Assembly: GCF_014637085.1 (NCBI RefSeq)
Contig: NZ_BMEU01000006.1
Location: forward strand, 1-64,000
Direction: 5' to 3'
From: Comamonas phosphati
GTDB taxonomy: Bacteria > Pseudomonadota > Gammaproteobacteria > Burkholderiales > Burkholderiaceae_C
Length of the DNA stretch: 64,000 nt
Under the pieces are notes generated by a model. It worked only from the letters and a program-made list of their open reading frames with translations, made no database searches and was not told the origin of the DNA. The translations under genes and the position numbers were made by a program. Shown piece after piece: positions 6,721-15,343 of the stretch. Each line of letters begins with the position of its first letter. The first letter of the stretch is position 1.

Positions 6721-8084
6721 ATACCGTCGTGACCAAGAAACGCTGCGCCGTCTACACCCGCGTCTCCACGGACGAGCGCCTCGACCAGTCCTTCAACTCC
6801 CTCGACGCCCAGCGCGAGGCGGGCCAAGCCTACATCGTGAGCCAGCGTGCCGAGGGCTGGTTGCCGGTGGGCGACGACTACGACGACGGCGGTTACTCGG
6901 GCGGCAACATGGAACGTCCGGCCTTGAAACGCCTGATGGCCGACATCATTGCCGACCAGATCGACATCGTGGTCGTCTACAAGATCGACCGTCTGACACG
7001 CAGCCTGACCGACTTCGCCAAGCTGGTGGACGTCTTCGAGCGCCACAAGGTGTCGTTCGTGTCGGTCACGCAGCAGTTCAATACCACCACGTCGATGGGC
7101 AGGCTGATGCTCAATATCTTGCTGTCTTTCGCGCAGTTCGAGCGCGAGGTCACGGGCGAGCGCATCCGGGACAAGATCGCGGCCAGCAAGCGCAAGGGTC
7201 TGTGGATGGGCGGCTACACGCCGCTGGGCTATGAGGTCAAAGACCGCAAGCTGATCATCGAGGAGAAGGATGCCGAGACCATCCGGCGAATCTTCACGCG
7301 CTTTACCGAAACGCGCTGCATCACGGACATCATCCGAGAGATGGCCTTGGAGGGAATCACCACCAAGCCCAACCGCCTGAAGGACGGCAGCGTGCGAAAC
7401 GGCACGCCGATGGACAAGAAGTACATATCCAAGGTGCTGCGCAATCCGATCTACGTTGGTGAGATCCGCCACAAGGGGACGGTGTTTGCTGGGCAGCACG
7501 AGCCGATCATCACCCGACAGTTGTGGGATCGGGTGCAGGACATCCTGTCCGAGGACGCGCACCAGCGCATGGGCAAGACCCAGACCCGGCACAAGACTGA
7601 CGCGTTGTTGCGTGGCCTGATGTACGGTCCTGATGGCGGCAAGTACCACATCACCTACAGCAAGAAGCCCTCCGGCAAGAAGTACCGCTACTACATCCCC
7701 AAGGCGGACAGCCGCTACGGCTACCGCAGCAGCGCCACCGGGATGATCCCGGCCGACCAGATCGAGGAGGTGGTGGTGAACCTGCTGGTGGGGGCGCTCC
7801 AGTCGCCCGAAAGCATCCAAGGGGTCTGGAACACGGTGCGCGACAAATATCCGGAGATCGACGAGCCGACCACCGTGCTGGCAATGCGCCGCCTCGGGGA
7901 GGTCTGGAAGCAACTGTTCCCCGCCGAGCAGGTGCGGCTGGTCAACCTGCTGATCGAGCGCGTCCAGCTCCTCTCCGACGGCGTCGATATCGTCTGGCGC
8001 GAGTCGGGATGGCGCGAACTGGCCGGTGAACTGCGGGCGGACAGCATTGGCGGCGAGATGTTGGAAATGGAGGTGACGCCATGA
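6717..8084 (+). CDS. large serine recombinase (phage integrase type)
   Basis: Serine integrases cut both strands at attachment sites through a phosphoserine link. The N-terminal resolvase domain carries the catalytic Ser17 in YTRVSTDE, then VYKIDRLTRSLTDF and the FEREVTGERIRDKIAASK helix at the dimer interface. The recombinase domain (about residues 165-260, with ILRNPIYVGEIRHKG in related form) and a C-terminal region follow. At 455 residues it is full length. The ATG at 6717 overlaps the DUF2924 stop, so I prefer it to the ORF start at 6660. It probably integrates or excises this prophage; a paralogue is at 54266-55621. Confidence 0.93.
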   Translation: MNTVVTKKRCAVYTRVSTDERLDQSFNSLDAQREAGQAYIVSQRAEGWLPVGDDYDDGGYSGGNMERPALKRLMADIIADQIDIVVVYKIDRLTRSLTDFAKLVDVFERHKVSFVSVTQQFNTTTSMGRLMLNILLSFAQFEREVTGERIRDKIAASKRKGLWMGGYTPLGYEVKDRKLIIEEKDAETIRRIFTRFTETRCITDIIREMALEGITTKPNRLKDGSVRNGTPMDKKYISKVLRNPIYVGEIRHKGTVFAGQHEPIITRQLWDRVQDILSEDAHQRMGKTQTRHKTDALLRGLMYGPDGGKYHITYSKKPSGKKYRYYIPKADSRYGYRSSATGMIPADQIEEVVVNLLVGALQSPESIQGVWNTVRDKYPEIDEPTTVLAMRRLGEVWKQLFPAEQVRLVNLLIERVQLLSDGVDIVWRESGWRELAGELRADSIGGEMLEMEVTP

Positions 8085-8533
8085 ACCGCTCGTCCAAGAG
8101 GCTGATCGGCGATGGCAAACCCCACGAGCGCCGCCATCCGCTGGAAGGCGGCGGTGTGCGGATCACGACCTTTGTGCCTTTCCATTTCAAGAAGCGCGGC
8201 ATCAAGAAGGTGATCGTCGCCCCGGAGGCCCGCAGTGTCCTGCGTGACTCCGGCCGCGACTTCGGCACCGCCCATGTCAATGACGGCGCGTTGCACGTCA
8301 AGTATGAGCTCCCCAAGAAGGTGACCTGGAGCCAGCCCATCCTCAAGGAGATGGCAGAGCGCATCGTGGCCTCGGGCGACAAGGTCGAGGACTACATCGA
8401 CATCAAGTTGTCGGTCTCCGAGTCCCGGTACATCAACTGGCCCCCCGCATTGCAGCAGCAGTTCGCCGCCGCCCGCACGGTCGAGGAAGGCAAGCCGACC
8501 ATCACCCTGACGCTCGATGGGGGTGCAGCATGA
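8081..8533 (+). CDS. chimeric protein: recombinase-module N-terminus fused to phage early protein
   Basis: The first ~50 residues (VRITTFVPFHFKKRGIKKVI) match the N-terminus of the protein that follows the recombinase in the second phage (53835-54269). From about residue 52 on (GRDFGTAHVNDG, ELPKKVTW, VSESRYINWP) the sequence matches residues 65-156 of the early protein at 60514-60984. The helix-turn-helix part of the first protein and the N-terminus of the second are missing. This looks like an in-frame fusion left by a deletion near base 8225. It overlaps both neighbours by 4 bases, so it is still translated in the operon. Confidence 0.75.
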   Translation: MNRSSKRLIGDGKPHERRHPLEGGGVRITTFVPFHFKKRGIKKVIVAPEARSVLRDSGRDFGTAHVNDGALHVKYELPKKVTWSQPILKEMAERIVASGDKVEDYIDIKLSVSESRYINWPPALQQQFAAARTVEEGKPTITLTLDGGAA

Positions 8534-9378
8534 AACGGCTCCCCATCGTGTCCGCCATTGAGCGGATGGCTGAGCGCAAGGGCGTGAAGCTGCTGATGCT
8601 TGGCAAGTCCGGCATCGGAAAGACGTCCCGGCTCAAAGACCTTGATCCCGCAACCACGCTGTTTCTTGACTACGAGTCTGGCGATTTAGCTGTCGCTACT
8701 TGGCAGGGCGACACCATCCGCTTGAAGTCGTGGACGGAAAGCCGCGATCTGTTCGTGTTCCTCGCGGGCCCGGACAAGTCGTTGCCGCCAGAGAGCGCGT
8801 TTTCGCAGGCGCACTACGACCACGTCATCGAAAAGTTTGGGGACGCTGGGCAGCTTGATCGCTACCAGACCTTCTTTCTGGACTCGATCACACAGTTGGC
8901 GCGGCAGTGCTTTGTGTGGTGCAAGACGCAGCCCGGCGCGGTCAGCGACCGTTCCGGCAAACCCGATCTGCGCGCGGCCTACGGGCTGCTCGGCCAGGAA
9001 ATGATCGGTGCGCTGACCCATCTGCAGCATGCCCGGGGCAAAAACGTGGTGTTCGTCGCCATCCTCGACGAGCGGCTCGACGACTTCAACCGAAAGGTGT
9101 TCGTGCCACAGATCGAAGGCAGCAAGACCAGCCTCGAGCTGCCCGGCATCGTCGACGAGGTCGTGACGCTGGCCGAAATCAAGGCCGACGACGGCAGCGC
9201 CTACCGCGCGTTCGTCACGCACACCGTCAATCCCTACGGCTTCCCGGCCAAAGACCGCAGCGGTCGCCTCGACCTGCTGGAGCCGCCGCATCTCGGCGCG
9301 CTGATCGCCAAGTGCGCGGGCGCATCCATCACGCCCGCCAGTGCCGCCACCACGACCCCCACCGAATCCCAGGAGTAA
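8530..9378 (+). CDS. phage AAA-type ATPase (RecA-fold nucleotide-binding protein)
   Basis: The 282-residue product has a Walker A GKSGIGKT near residues 25-32 and a TLFLDYESGDLAV strand. FFLDSITQL serves as Walker B, followed by a conserved GLLGQEMIGAL. It belongs to the AAA_24-type phage ATPases found in replication or recombination regions, where they may load ssDNA-binding proteins or help annealing. It lies between the chimeric gene and a likely ssDNA-associated gene. A close homologue with the same right-hand neighbour is at 61301-62200. Confidence 0.85.
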   Translation: MKRLPIVSAIERMAERKGVKLLMLGKSGIGKTSRLKDLDPATTLFLDYESGDLAVATWQGDTIRLKSWTESRDLFVFLAGPDKSLPPESAFSQAHYDHVIEKFGDAGQLDRYQTFFLDSITQLARQCFVWCKTQPGAVSDRSGKPDLRAAYGLLGQEMIGALTHLQHARGKNVVFVAILDERLDDFNRKVFVPQIEGSKTSLELPGIVDEVVTLAEIKADDGSAYRAFVTHTVNPYGFPAKDRSGRLDLLEPPHLGALIAKCAGASITPASAATTTPTESQE

Positions 9379-9383
9379 TCGCC

Positions 9384-10010
9384 ATGTCTTCCAACTATTT
9401 TGATTTTCAGGATGCCGACCCCCAACAGTCTGGCTTCGATTTGATCCCGAAGGGCGTCATTGCGCCAATGCGCATGACCGTGAAACCGGGCGGCTATGAC
9501 GACCAGAGCCAGGGCTGGACGGGCGGCTACGCCACCCAGTCTTTCGACACTGGGGCCGTGTACCTCGCTGCGGAGTTTGTCGTCACTGGCGGTGACTACG
9601 CGAAGCGCAAGCTGTGGTCGAACATCGGGCTGTACTCCCCCAAGGGTCCGACCTGGGGCCAGATGGGGCGCAGCTTCATCCGCGCTGCGCTCAACAGCGC
9701 CCGCAACGTCCACCCGCAGGACAACAGTCCGCAGGCCGCCGCTGCGCGCCGCATCCAAGGCTTTCACGAACTGGATGGCTTGGAATTCCTCGCCCGCGTC
9801 GACATCGAGAAGGACGGCAAGGGCCAGGATCGCAACGTGGTCAAAGTGGCGGTCGAACCAGATCACCCCGACTACGCCAAGTTGATGGGCGTGCCGTCCA
9901 AGGCTTCGGGCGGCGGCACTTCCGGAGCTCCGGCGCAGGCAGCGCCCGCGTATCAGGCACCGGCTCCGCAACGCGCACCCGTGACGGGCAAACCGTCGTG
10001 GGCGCAGTGA
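9384..10010 (+). CDS. conserved phage early protein, partner of the AAA ATPase
   Basis: The 208-residue product has a beta-rich N-terminal domain (FDLIPKGVIAPMRMTVKPGG, then AEFVVTGGDYAKRKLW) and a low-complexity Pro/Ala tail ending in GKPSWAQ. This layout, a compact fold plus a disordered tail with a conserved tip, resembles phage ssDNA-binding or DUF669-like proteins that follow an AAA ATPase. The ATG at 9384 follows AGGAG at 9371-9375. Its homologue at 62203-62799 ends in RPSWAQ, so the tip is conserved and may be a protein-docking motif. The exact function is not proven. Confidence 0.7.
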   Translation: MSSNYFDFQDADPQQSGFDLIPKGVIAPMRMTVKPGGYDDQSQGWTGGYATQSFDTGAVYLAAEFVVTGGDYAKRKLWSNIGLYSPKGPTWGQMGRSFIRAALNSARNVHPQDNSPQAAAARRIQGFHELDGLEFLARVDIEKDGKGQDRNVVKVAVEPDHPDYAKLMGVPSKASGGGTSGAPAQAAPAYQAPAPQRAPVTGKPSWAQ

Positions 10011-10021
10011 GGGAGGTCGCC

Positions 10022-10876
10022 ATGAACGCATCCATGCTCACTGCCAGCCACTACGGCGTCGTGCATTTCGGCGATCTCGACTGCGAGGCTGTCGTGCTCA
10101 CCACCGGAGAGCGCGGCTACGTCCGCAAGGAATTGGCCAAGCTCCTCGGTTTTCACGAATCGCACAAGGGTGGCCGTTTTGCCCGTTTTCTGGCCGAAAT
10201 CGCGCCTAACTCATTGTCGCTGCTGGAGAAATCTTCCGGGCCGATTTTGCTGCCATCGGGACGTCAGACCCAGTTCTTCCCCGCAGGCATCATCGCCGAC
10301 GTGGCCACATCCGTGGTGGACGCGGCCATCGCGGGCACGCTGCACCGCGCTCGCCAGGGCATCGTCGGTAACTGCCTGACGATCATGCGCGCTCTTGCCA
10401 CCACCGGCGAGGTCGCGCTGATTGATGAGGCCACCGGCTACCAGCACCACCGCGCACCGGATGCGCTGCAGGAGCTGATCTCCAAGTTGCTGCGCCAGTC
10501 CTGCGCGTCGTGGGAGCGGCGTTTCCATCCGGACTACTACCGCGCGCTGTACCGCCTCTTCAACTGGCGATACCAGGGGCACGAGCAGAACCCACCGCAC
10601 GTCATCGGCCAGATCACCTTGCGCTGGGTTTACGGCCCGGTGCTGCCGGAGGATCTGTTGGGCGAGATCCGCAACCGCAAGGGCATCTCGCAGAAACACC
10701 ACCAGTGGTTGTCCGATCAGGGGCTGGCGCATTTGGAATCGCAGATTCACGCGGTCACGGCGATTGCGCGCAGCTCGATGAGCTACCCCGACTTCAAGCG
10801 CCGCTGCGAGGCCGCGTTCGCTGGCGCTGCCCTGCAGTTGGGCCTGCTGCTCGATGAACTCGAGGAGGAGGCGTGA
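10022..10876 (+). CDS. P63C-domain phage protein
   Basis: The 284-residue product has a P63C domain (about residues 145-235, with RFHPDYYRALYRLFNW and LRWVYGPVLPEDLLGEIRNR). This domain of unknown activity is often fused to DNA-binding antirepressor-like domains in phages. The N-terminal 100 residues (RKELAKLLGFHESHKGGRFARF) look like such a DNA-binding part. The ATG at 10022 follows GGGAGG. The second phage has a DEAH helicase at this position instead, so this part is mosaic. Confidence 0.8.
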   Translation: MNASMLTASHYGVVHFGDLDCEAVVLTTGERGYVRKELAKLLGFHESHKGGRFARFLAEIAPNSLSLLEKSSGPILLPSGRQTQFFPAGIIADVATSVVDAAIAGTLHRARQGIVGNCLTIMRALATTGEVALIDEATGYQHHRAPDALQELISKLLRQSCASWERRFHPDYYRALYRLFNWRYQGHEQNPPHVIGQITLRWVYGPVLPEDLLGEIRNRKGISQKHHQWLSDQGLAHLESQIHAVTAIARSSMSYPDFKRRCEAAFAGAALQLGLLLDELEEEA

Positions 10877-11373
10877 AATGCTGGGTCTGCAAACGACAAG
10901 CACGCGGCTACGGCCACACGGACGGTCGATTCAAGACCGCCGATCCACGCCGCTACGTACTCGACTGGGTGTTCTGCTCGCGCCGCTGTCAGGACGCGTT
11001 TCACGGGCTGTACGGCAACTGGCAGCGCGCCAAGGAAGGTCGCATCGACAAGACGGAGGTCGCCATGATCGATCCGTCTGATGTCGAACTGGCCGCGATG
11101 CGCCAGTGCCTCAAGGCCTTCGGCGAGGCAGCGGGCGAGATCGGCTTTACGAAGCCGCTGGGTGACTACTCCGAGACCGAAGCCCTGCGAGTGATCGATG
11201 CCATCGTCACCTGCTGGTCGGACGCGATGGTCGCGCACCACGAGGCTACCAAGTTCCCGCCCGTGCGGGGCTTGCCACCGACGCCCGATCCACTGGCACC
11301 CGACGCCGCCAATCCGTTCGCCGATCTGGAGGACGACCTGCCTTGGGACGAGCCGAGGGGGAAGAAGCCATGA
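10873..11373 (+). CDS. DUF6511-type zinc-binding phage protein
   Basis: The 166-residue product begins MKCWVCKRQARGYGH and continues VFCSRRCQDAFHGLY, giving two CxxC/CxxxC pairs in the first 45 residues that should bind zinc. The rest is helical with an acidic end. It looks like the DUF6511 family of phage proteins. Four-base overlaps with both neighbours place it in the early operon. Function unknown; DNA binding is possible. Confidence 0.7.
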   Translation: MKCWVCKRQARGYGHTDGRFKTADPRRYVLDWVFCSRRCQDAFHGLYGNWQRAKEGRIDKTEVAMIDPSDVELAAMRQCLKAFGEAAGEIGFTKPLGDYSETEALRVIDAIVTCWSDAMVAHHEATKFPPVRGLPPTPDPLAPDAANPFADLEDDLPWDEPRGKKP

Positions 11374-12116
11374 TCGACTTCAACTCCTCATCGAGCCTCT
11401 CCGGCCAGGTCACGGCGCTGGTCGACGCCGGGATGCAGCAGGCCCGCGCCCGCCAGTCCGAGCGCCAGTATCTCGGGGCCTCGCGCCTCGGGGTGGCCTG
11501 CGAGCGCGCGCTGCAGTTCGAGTACGCCAAGGCTCCCATCGATCACGGGCGGGACATCCCGGGCCGGATGCTGCGCATCTTCGAGCGTGGCCACGTCATG
11601 GAGGACTGCATGGTCGCGTGGCTGCGGGACGCGGGTTTCGACCTGCGCACCCGCAAGGCCCTTCCTGGTGGTGGTAGCGAGCAGTTCGGCTTCTCGGTCG
11701 CGGATGGGCGCCTGCAGGGCCACGTCGACGGCGTCATCGTTGGCGGCCCCGAGGGCTTCGCCTATCCCGCGCTCTGGGAATGCAAGTGTCTGGGCAACAA
11801 GTCCTGGAGCGATCTGGAGAAAAAGGGACTGGCCATCTCCAAGCCCATCTACGCCGCACAAGTGGCGATTTACCAAGCCTATCTCGAACTGCACGAGAAC
11901 CCGGCGATCTTCACGGCGCTTAACGCCGACACGATGGAGATCTACACCGAGTTCGTGCCCTTTGACGCGGCGCTGGCCCAGCGCATGTCGGATCGGGCGG
12001 TGAAGGTCATCACGGCGACCGAGGCAGGCGAACTGCTGCCGCGCGCCTTCCATGACCCGACCCACTTCGAATGCCGGATGTGCGGGTGGCAAGACCGCTG
12101 CTGGAGGGGGCAATGA
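11370..12116 (+). CDS. PD-(D/E)XK exonuclease, Cas4/RecB-like
   Basis: The 248-residue product has the nuclease core GHVDGVIVGG...ALWECKCLG (D and ExK catalytic residues near residues 117 and 139) and YAAQVAIYQAYL downstream. Cysteines in ASRLGVACERALQFEY and in the C-terminal CRMCGWQDRCW are arranged like the iron-sulphur cluster of Cas4/AddB nucleases. Such phage enzymes resect DNA ends during recombination-dependent replication. It overlaps the preceding gene by 4 bases. Confidence 0.88.
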   Translation: MIDFNSSSSLSGQVTALVDAGMQQARARQSERQYLGASRLGVACERALQFEYAKAPIDHGRDIPGRMLRIFERGHVMEDCMVAWLRDAGFDLRTRKALPGGGSEQFGFSVADGRLQGHVDGVIVGGPEGFAYPALWECKCLGNKSWSDLEKKGLAISKPIYAAQVAIYQAYLELHENPAIFTALNADTMEIYTEFVPFDAALAQRMSDRAVKVITATEAGELLPRAFHDPTHFECRMCGWQDRCWRGQ

Positions 12117-12325
12117 ACCATACCCGCTCACAAGCACCAGCGGCGGAACCGATGGTGGGGGCACGTCACGCCGCCCGTCTGCTCAATCTTCCGCCGTACT
12201 ACTTCACCAAGCCTCGGTGCCGCGTCTCGAAGCGCATTCCTCACTACCGGGTTGGCCAGATGGTTCGCTTCCGGATGTCGGAGCTCAGTGCATGGGCAGT
12301 CACGCAAGGAGGCGCACATGAGTGA
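12113..12325 (+). CDS. small helix-turn-helix (AlpA/MerR-like) DNA-binding protein
   Basis: The 70-residue product reads VGARHAARLLNLPPYYFTKP, then a basic stretch and GQMVRFRMSELSAWA, the shape of an AlpA/excisionase-type winged helix. It may be a recombination directionality factor or regulator. GAGGGGG lies before the ATG at 12113. It overlaps the exonuclease stop and the start of the sigma-like gene. Confidence 0.7.
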   Translation: MNHTRSQAPAAEPMVGARHAARLLNLPPYYFTKPRCRVSKRIPHYRVGQMVRFRMSELSAWAVTQGGAHE

Positions 12326-12914
12326 CTACCGTGTTCGCATCTCCGTGCGCAATGCCCGTCTGCTGCGTGCCATCGAGCGGGCGGGCCACAGGCCGGGCGC
12401 ACCGTTCGCTGCCGCCGTCGGCATTAGCTACTACGGGGCGTTGTTGCCATACATCAACCTCACTCGGTCGCCGCTCACGCCGGATGGTTTGCTGCGGGAA
12501 TGCGCGTGGAACCTGTGCGACTTCCTGAACGCATCCCCCTCCGATCTGTGGTCGGATGCCCAGCTCCCACCGCTGGAAACGAACCATTCCAGCATCGATC
12601 TGGATGCAGACAGCGTGCAAGCCCTGGCCTGTGGAACGGCGTCTGCCGACCCGCTGCGGCTGGCCAGCCACGCGCAGGCAGGCCGCATCATTCAGGATGC
12701 CCTCGATTCGCTGACGCCGCGTGAGGCGGACGTGATCCGCGAGCGCTTCTTTGTCGGATCGTCGCTCGACGAGATCGCCGAGAAGATGGAGGTCACGCGC
12801 GAGCGCGTCCGCCAGATCGAGGGGAAGGCGCTGCGCAAGTTGCGCCACGAATCTCGCATCCCGCACGAGCTTGCCGGTATCGCCGATGTGATCGGAGGTG
12901 CCGCCGATGCTTGA
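12318..12914 (+). CDS. phage sigma-70 region 4-like transcription factor
   Basis: The last 70 of 198 residues are a sigma region 4: DSLTPREADVIRERF, SLDEIAEKMEVTRERVRQIE, KALRKLRHES. The N-terminal half (RNARLLRAIERAGHRPG, SYYGALLPYINLTRSPL) has no region 2, so it cannot open a -10 box on its own like a full sigma factor. It may act with host sigma or redirect RNA polymerase, as several phage proteins do. The ATG at 12318 has AAGGAGG upstream. The six two-box elements in this window are possible targets. Confidence 0.8.
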   Translation: MSDYRVRISVRNARLLRAIERAGHRPGAPFAAAVGISYYGALLPYINLTRSPLTPDGLLRECAWNLCDFLNASPSDLWSDAQLPPLETNHSSIDLDADSVQALACGTASADPLRLASHAQAGRIIQDALDSLTPREADVIRERFFVGSSLDEIAEKMEVTRERVRQIEGKALRKLRHESRIPHELAGIADVIGGAADA

Positions 12915-15198
12915 CTTCAACGACACCCAAAAACCAATCGAGCCCCGGCGCATCCTTGATGACAGCGAACGCGAGGAACTGCGTGTCGGACTGATCGCGG
13001 GCATTTCCTCGGTGCTGGTCACGCTGTTTCCAGCAGGCAAGAAACGCCGTGGCAAGTTCCTGATCGGCGACGTGCTGGGCAGCCCCGGCGACAGCCTCGA
13101 GGTGGTGCTGGACGGCGAGAAGGCAGGGCTGTGGACGGATCGCGCGACGGGCGATGGCGGCGACATTTTTTCGCTGATCGCCGGACATTTAGCGCTCAAC
13201 ATCCACACCGACTTCAATCGTGTGCTGGATGCGGCGGCTGATCTGCTCGGTCGCGCCCGCGAGATGCCAGTACGCCGATCTGGCAAGAAAGACGCGCCGG
13301 TCGACGAACTCGGCCCCGCCACCGCCAAGTGGGACTACCTCGATGCGGCGGGTCATCTCATCGCCGTCGTCTACCGCTACGACCCGCCCGGGCAGAAGAA
13401 GCAGTTCCGGCCCTGGGATGCCAAGCGGCGCAAGATGGCACCGCCCGACCCGCGCCCGCTCTACAACCAGCCTGGGATGAGCAGCGCCGCGCAGGTGGTG
13501 CTGGTCGAGGGCGAGAAATGCGCGCAGGCCTTGATCGACGCGGGCATCGTGGCCACCACGGCGATGCACGGCGCGAACGCTCCGGTCGACAAGACCGACT
13601 GGTCGCCGCTGGCCGTAAAGGCCGTACTGATCTGGCCCGACCGCGACAAGCCGGGCTGGGAATACGCAACACAAGCCGCGCAGGCCGTTCTGGCGGCAGG
13701 AGCGAAGTCCTGCCACATTCTGTACCCGCCCGAAGATGCGCCGGAAGGTTGGGATGGGGCAGATGCCATCGCTGAAGGCTTTGACGTTGCTACTTTCCTC
13801 AGCCACGGCCCGCGCTTGCAGATGCACGACGTGGCCGATGACGTCGATCCGGTGGTCAGTAGCGACGAATCCGTCTGGGGTACGGAGGACGCACTGGCGC
13901 TGTCCTTCACGCGCCGCTACCACCGCGACTGGCGTTACGTGGCGGCATGGGGTCGCTGGCTCGTGTGGGATGGGCAACGCTGGCGCACCGAGGACACGCT
14001 GGCGGCCACGGACTTGATCCGCAGCGTCTGCCGCCAGACGGCTGTGCGCGCCGACAACCCCAAGGTCGCCGCCAAGCTGGCCAGCTCGGGCACGGTCAGT
14101 GGCGTCGAACGGCTGGCGCGTGCCGACCGCAGGCACGCAGCAACCACCGATGAATGGGATGCCGATCCGTGGCTGCTCAACACCCCAGGGGGTGTGGTTG
14201 ATCTCAAGACCGGACGCAAGCGGGCAAATGAGCGCTCTGACCGGATGACCAAGATCACCACGGCCACACCGGACGGCGAATGTCCGCAGTGGACGGCGTT
14301 TCTGTCGGATGTGACGGGGAGCGATGTCGACCTGCAGGCCTACCTGCAGCGCATGGTTGGCTATTGCCTCACGGGTGCGACGAGTGCGCATGCGCTGTTT
14401 TTCCTGTATGGCACAGGTGCCAACGGCAAAAGTGTTTTTGCCAACGTCATCAGCACCATTCTCGGCGACTACGCCGCAACGGCGTCGATGGACACCTTCG
14501 TCGAAACCCGTGGAGACCGGCACCCGACTGATCTGGCAGGGCTGCGCGGCGCGCGCTTCGTGACAGCCATCGAAACCGAGCAGGGGCGGCGCTTGAACGA
14601 GTCCAAAGTCAAAGCCATCACGGGCGGCGACAAGATCTCCGCGCGCTTCATGCACAAGGACTTCTTCGAATATACGCCGCAATTCAAGCCGGTGATCGTC
14701 GGCAACCACAAGCCCGCTATTCGCAACATCGACGAAGCAATGCGGCGACGGCTGCACATGATTCCGTTCACGGTGACGATCCCGCCGGATCGGCGCGATC
14801 CTTGTTTGACGGAAAAGCTGCTGGCCGAACGTGACGGCATCCTCGCATGGGCCGTGGCTGGATGCCTCGCGTGGCAACGCCAGGGATTGAAGCCGCCCGC
14901 CAGCGTGGTGTCGGCGACCGAGGAGTATTTCGAGGCCGAGGATGCGCTGGGCCGCTGGATTGACGAGCGCTGTGTGCGGGAGGTCAACGCCAAGTCACTG
15001 ACCGCCGAACTGTTCACCGACTGGAAACAGTGGGCGGAGGCATCGGGCGAGTTCATCGGTTCGCAGCGCCGTTTTTCCGATTTGCTGATCACCCGTGGAA
15101 TCGATAAATGGCGCAACAGCGCAGGTGTGCGGGGCTTTCAGGGCATTGGCCTGAAGTACCAGTCAGCACCGTCTTACACCCCCTACGCGGACAACTGA
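12907..15198 (+). CDS. P4-type phage primase-helicase
   Basis: The 763-residue product joins a primase-like N-terminus to an SF3/D5 helicase. A TOPRIM-like strand VVLVEGEKCAQALIDAG lies near residue 198. The helicase part has Walker A GTGANGKS at about residues 502-509, then a Walker B region (RFVTAIETEQGRRLNE) and the sensor segment PVIVGNHKPAIRN. The C-terminus contains the usual DUF5906/D5 tail. GGAGG at 12894-12898 fits the ATG at 12907 better than the GTG at 12898. It should start and drive phage DNA replication. Confidence 0.92.
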   Translation: MLDFNDTQKPIEPRRILDDSEREELRVGLIAGISSVLVTLFPAGKKRRGKFLIGDVLGSPGDSLEVVLDGEKAGLWTDRATGDGGDIFSLIAGHLALNIHTDFNRVLDAAADLLGRAREMPVRRSGKKDAPVDELGPATAKWDYLDAAGHLIAVVYRYDPPGQKKQFRPWDAKRRKMAPPDPRPLYNQPGMSSAAQVVLVEGEKCAQALIDAGIVATTAMHGANAPVDKTDWSPLAVKAVLIWPDRDKPGWEYATQAAQAVLAAGAKSCHILYPPEDAPEGWDGADAIAEGFDVATFLSHGPRLQMHDVADDVDPVVSSDESVWGTEDALALSFTRRYHRDWRYVAAWGRWLVWDGQRWRTEDTLAATDLIRSVCRQTAVRADNPKVAAKLASSGTVSGVERLARADRRHAATTDEWDADPWLLNTPGGVVDLKTGRKRANERSDRMTKITTATPDGECPQWTAFLSDVTGSDVDLQAYLQRMVGYCLTGATSAHALFFLYGTGANGKSVFANVISTILGDYAATASMDTFVETRGDRHPTDLAGLRGARFVTAIETEQGRRLNESKVKAITGGDKISARFMHKDFFEYTPQFKPVIVGNHKPAIRNIDEAMRRRLHMIPFTVTIPPDRRDPCLTEKLLAERDGILAWAVAGCLAWQRQGLKPPASVVSATEEYFEAEDALGRWIDERCVREVNAKSLTAELFTDWKQWAEASGEFIGSQRRFSDLLITRGIDKWRNSAGVRGFQGIGLKYQSAPSYTPYADN

Positions 15199-15221
15199 GC
15201 CACCCATGAAAACCACACGGT

Positions 15222-15318
15222 CTGACGCAACTGACATGGCTGAACGTAACTTCTCTATACGCGTGCGCGTGCGTGCGCCTCACGGAGAAGTTATGTCTGA
15301 CTGCGTCCGATGCGTCAG
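15222..15318. repeat. nested inverted repeats around an alternating purine-pyrimidine tract
   Basis: CTGACGCA (15222-15229) pairs with TGCGTCAG (15311-15318), and inside it AACTTCTC (15248-15255) pairs with GAGAAGTT (15285-15292). Between the inner arms, bases 15256-15278 alternate purine and pyrimidine for 23 nt (TATACGCGTGCGC...), a Z-DNA-prone tract. The structure lies between the primase-helicase and the RuvC-like gene. Confidence 0.7.
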
Positions 15319-15343
15319 GCCAGTCAAGACAAGGACTGACACC

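Noticed and set aside
6417-7913. Long antisense open frame (498 codons) opposite the serine recombinase
   Set aside because: It is the complement of a clear serine recombinase with high third-position GC; its translation has no family and low-complexity His/Val/Leu content.
13189-14877. Antisense open frame of 562 codons opposite the primase-helicase
   Set aside because: Shadow of a gene with clear Walker motifs; no ribosome site and no recognisable protein.
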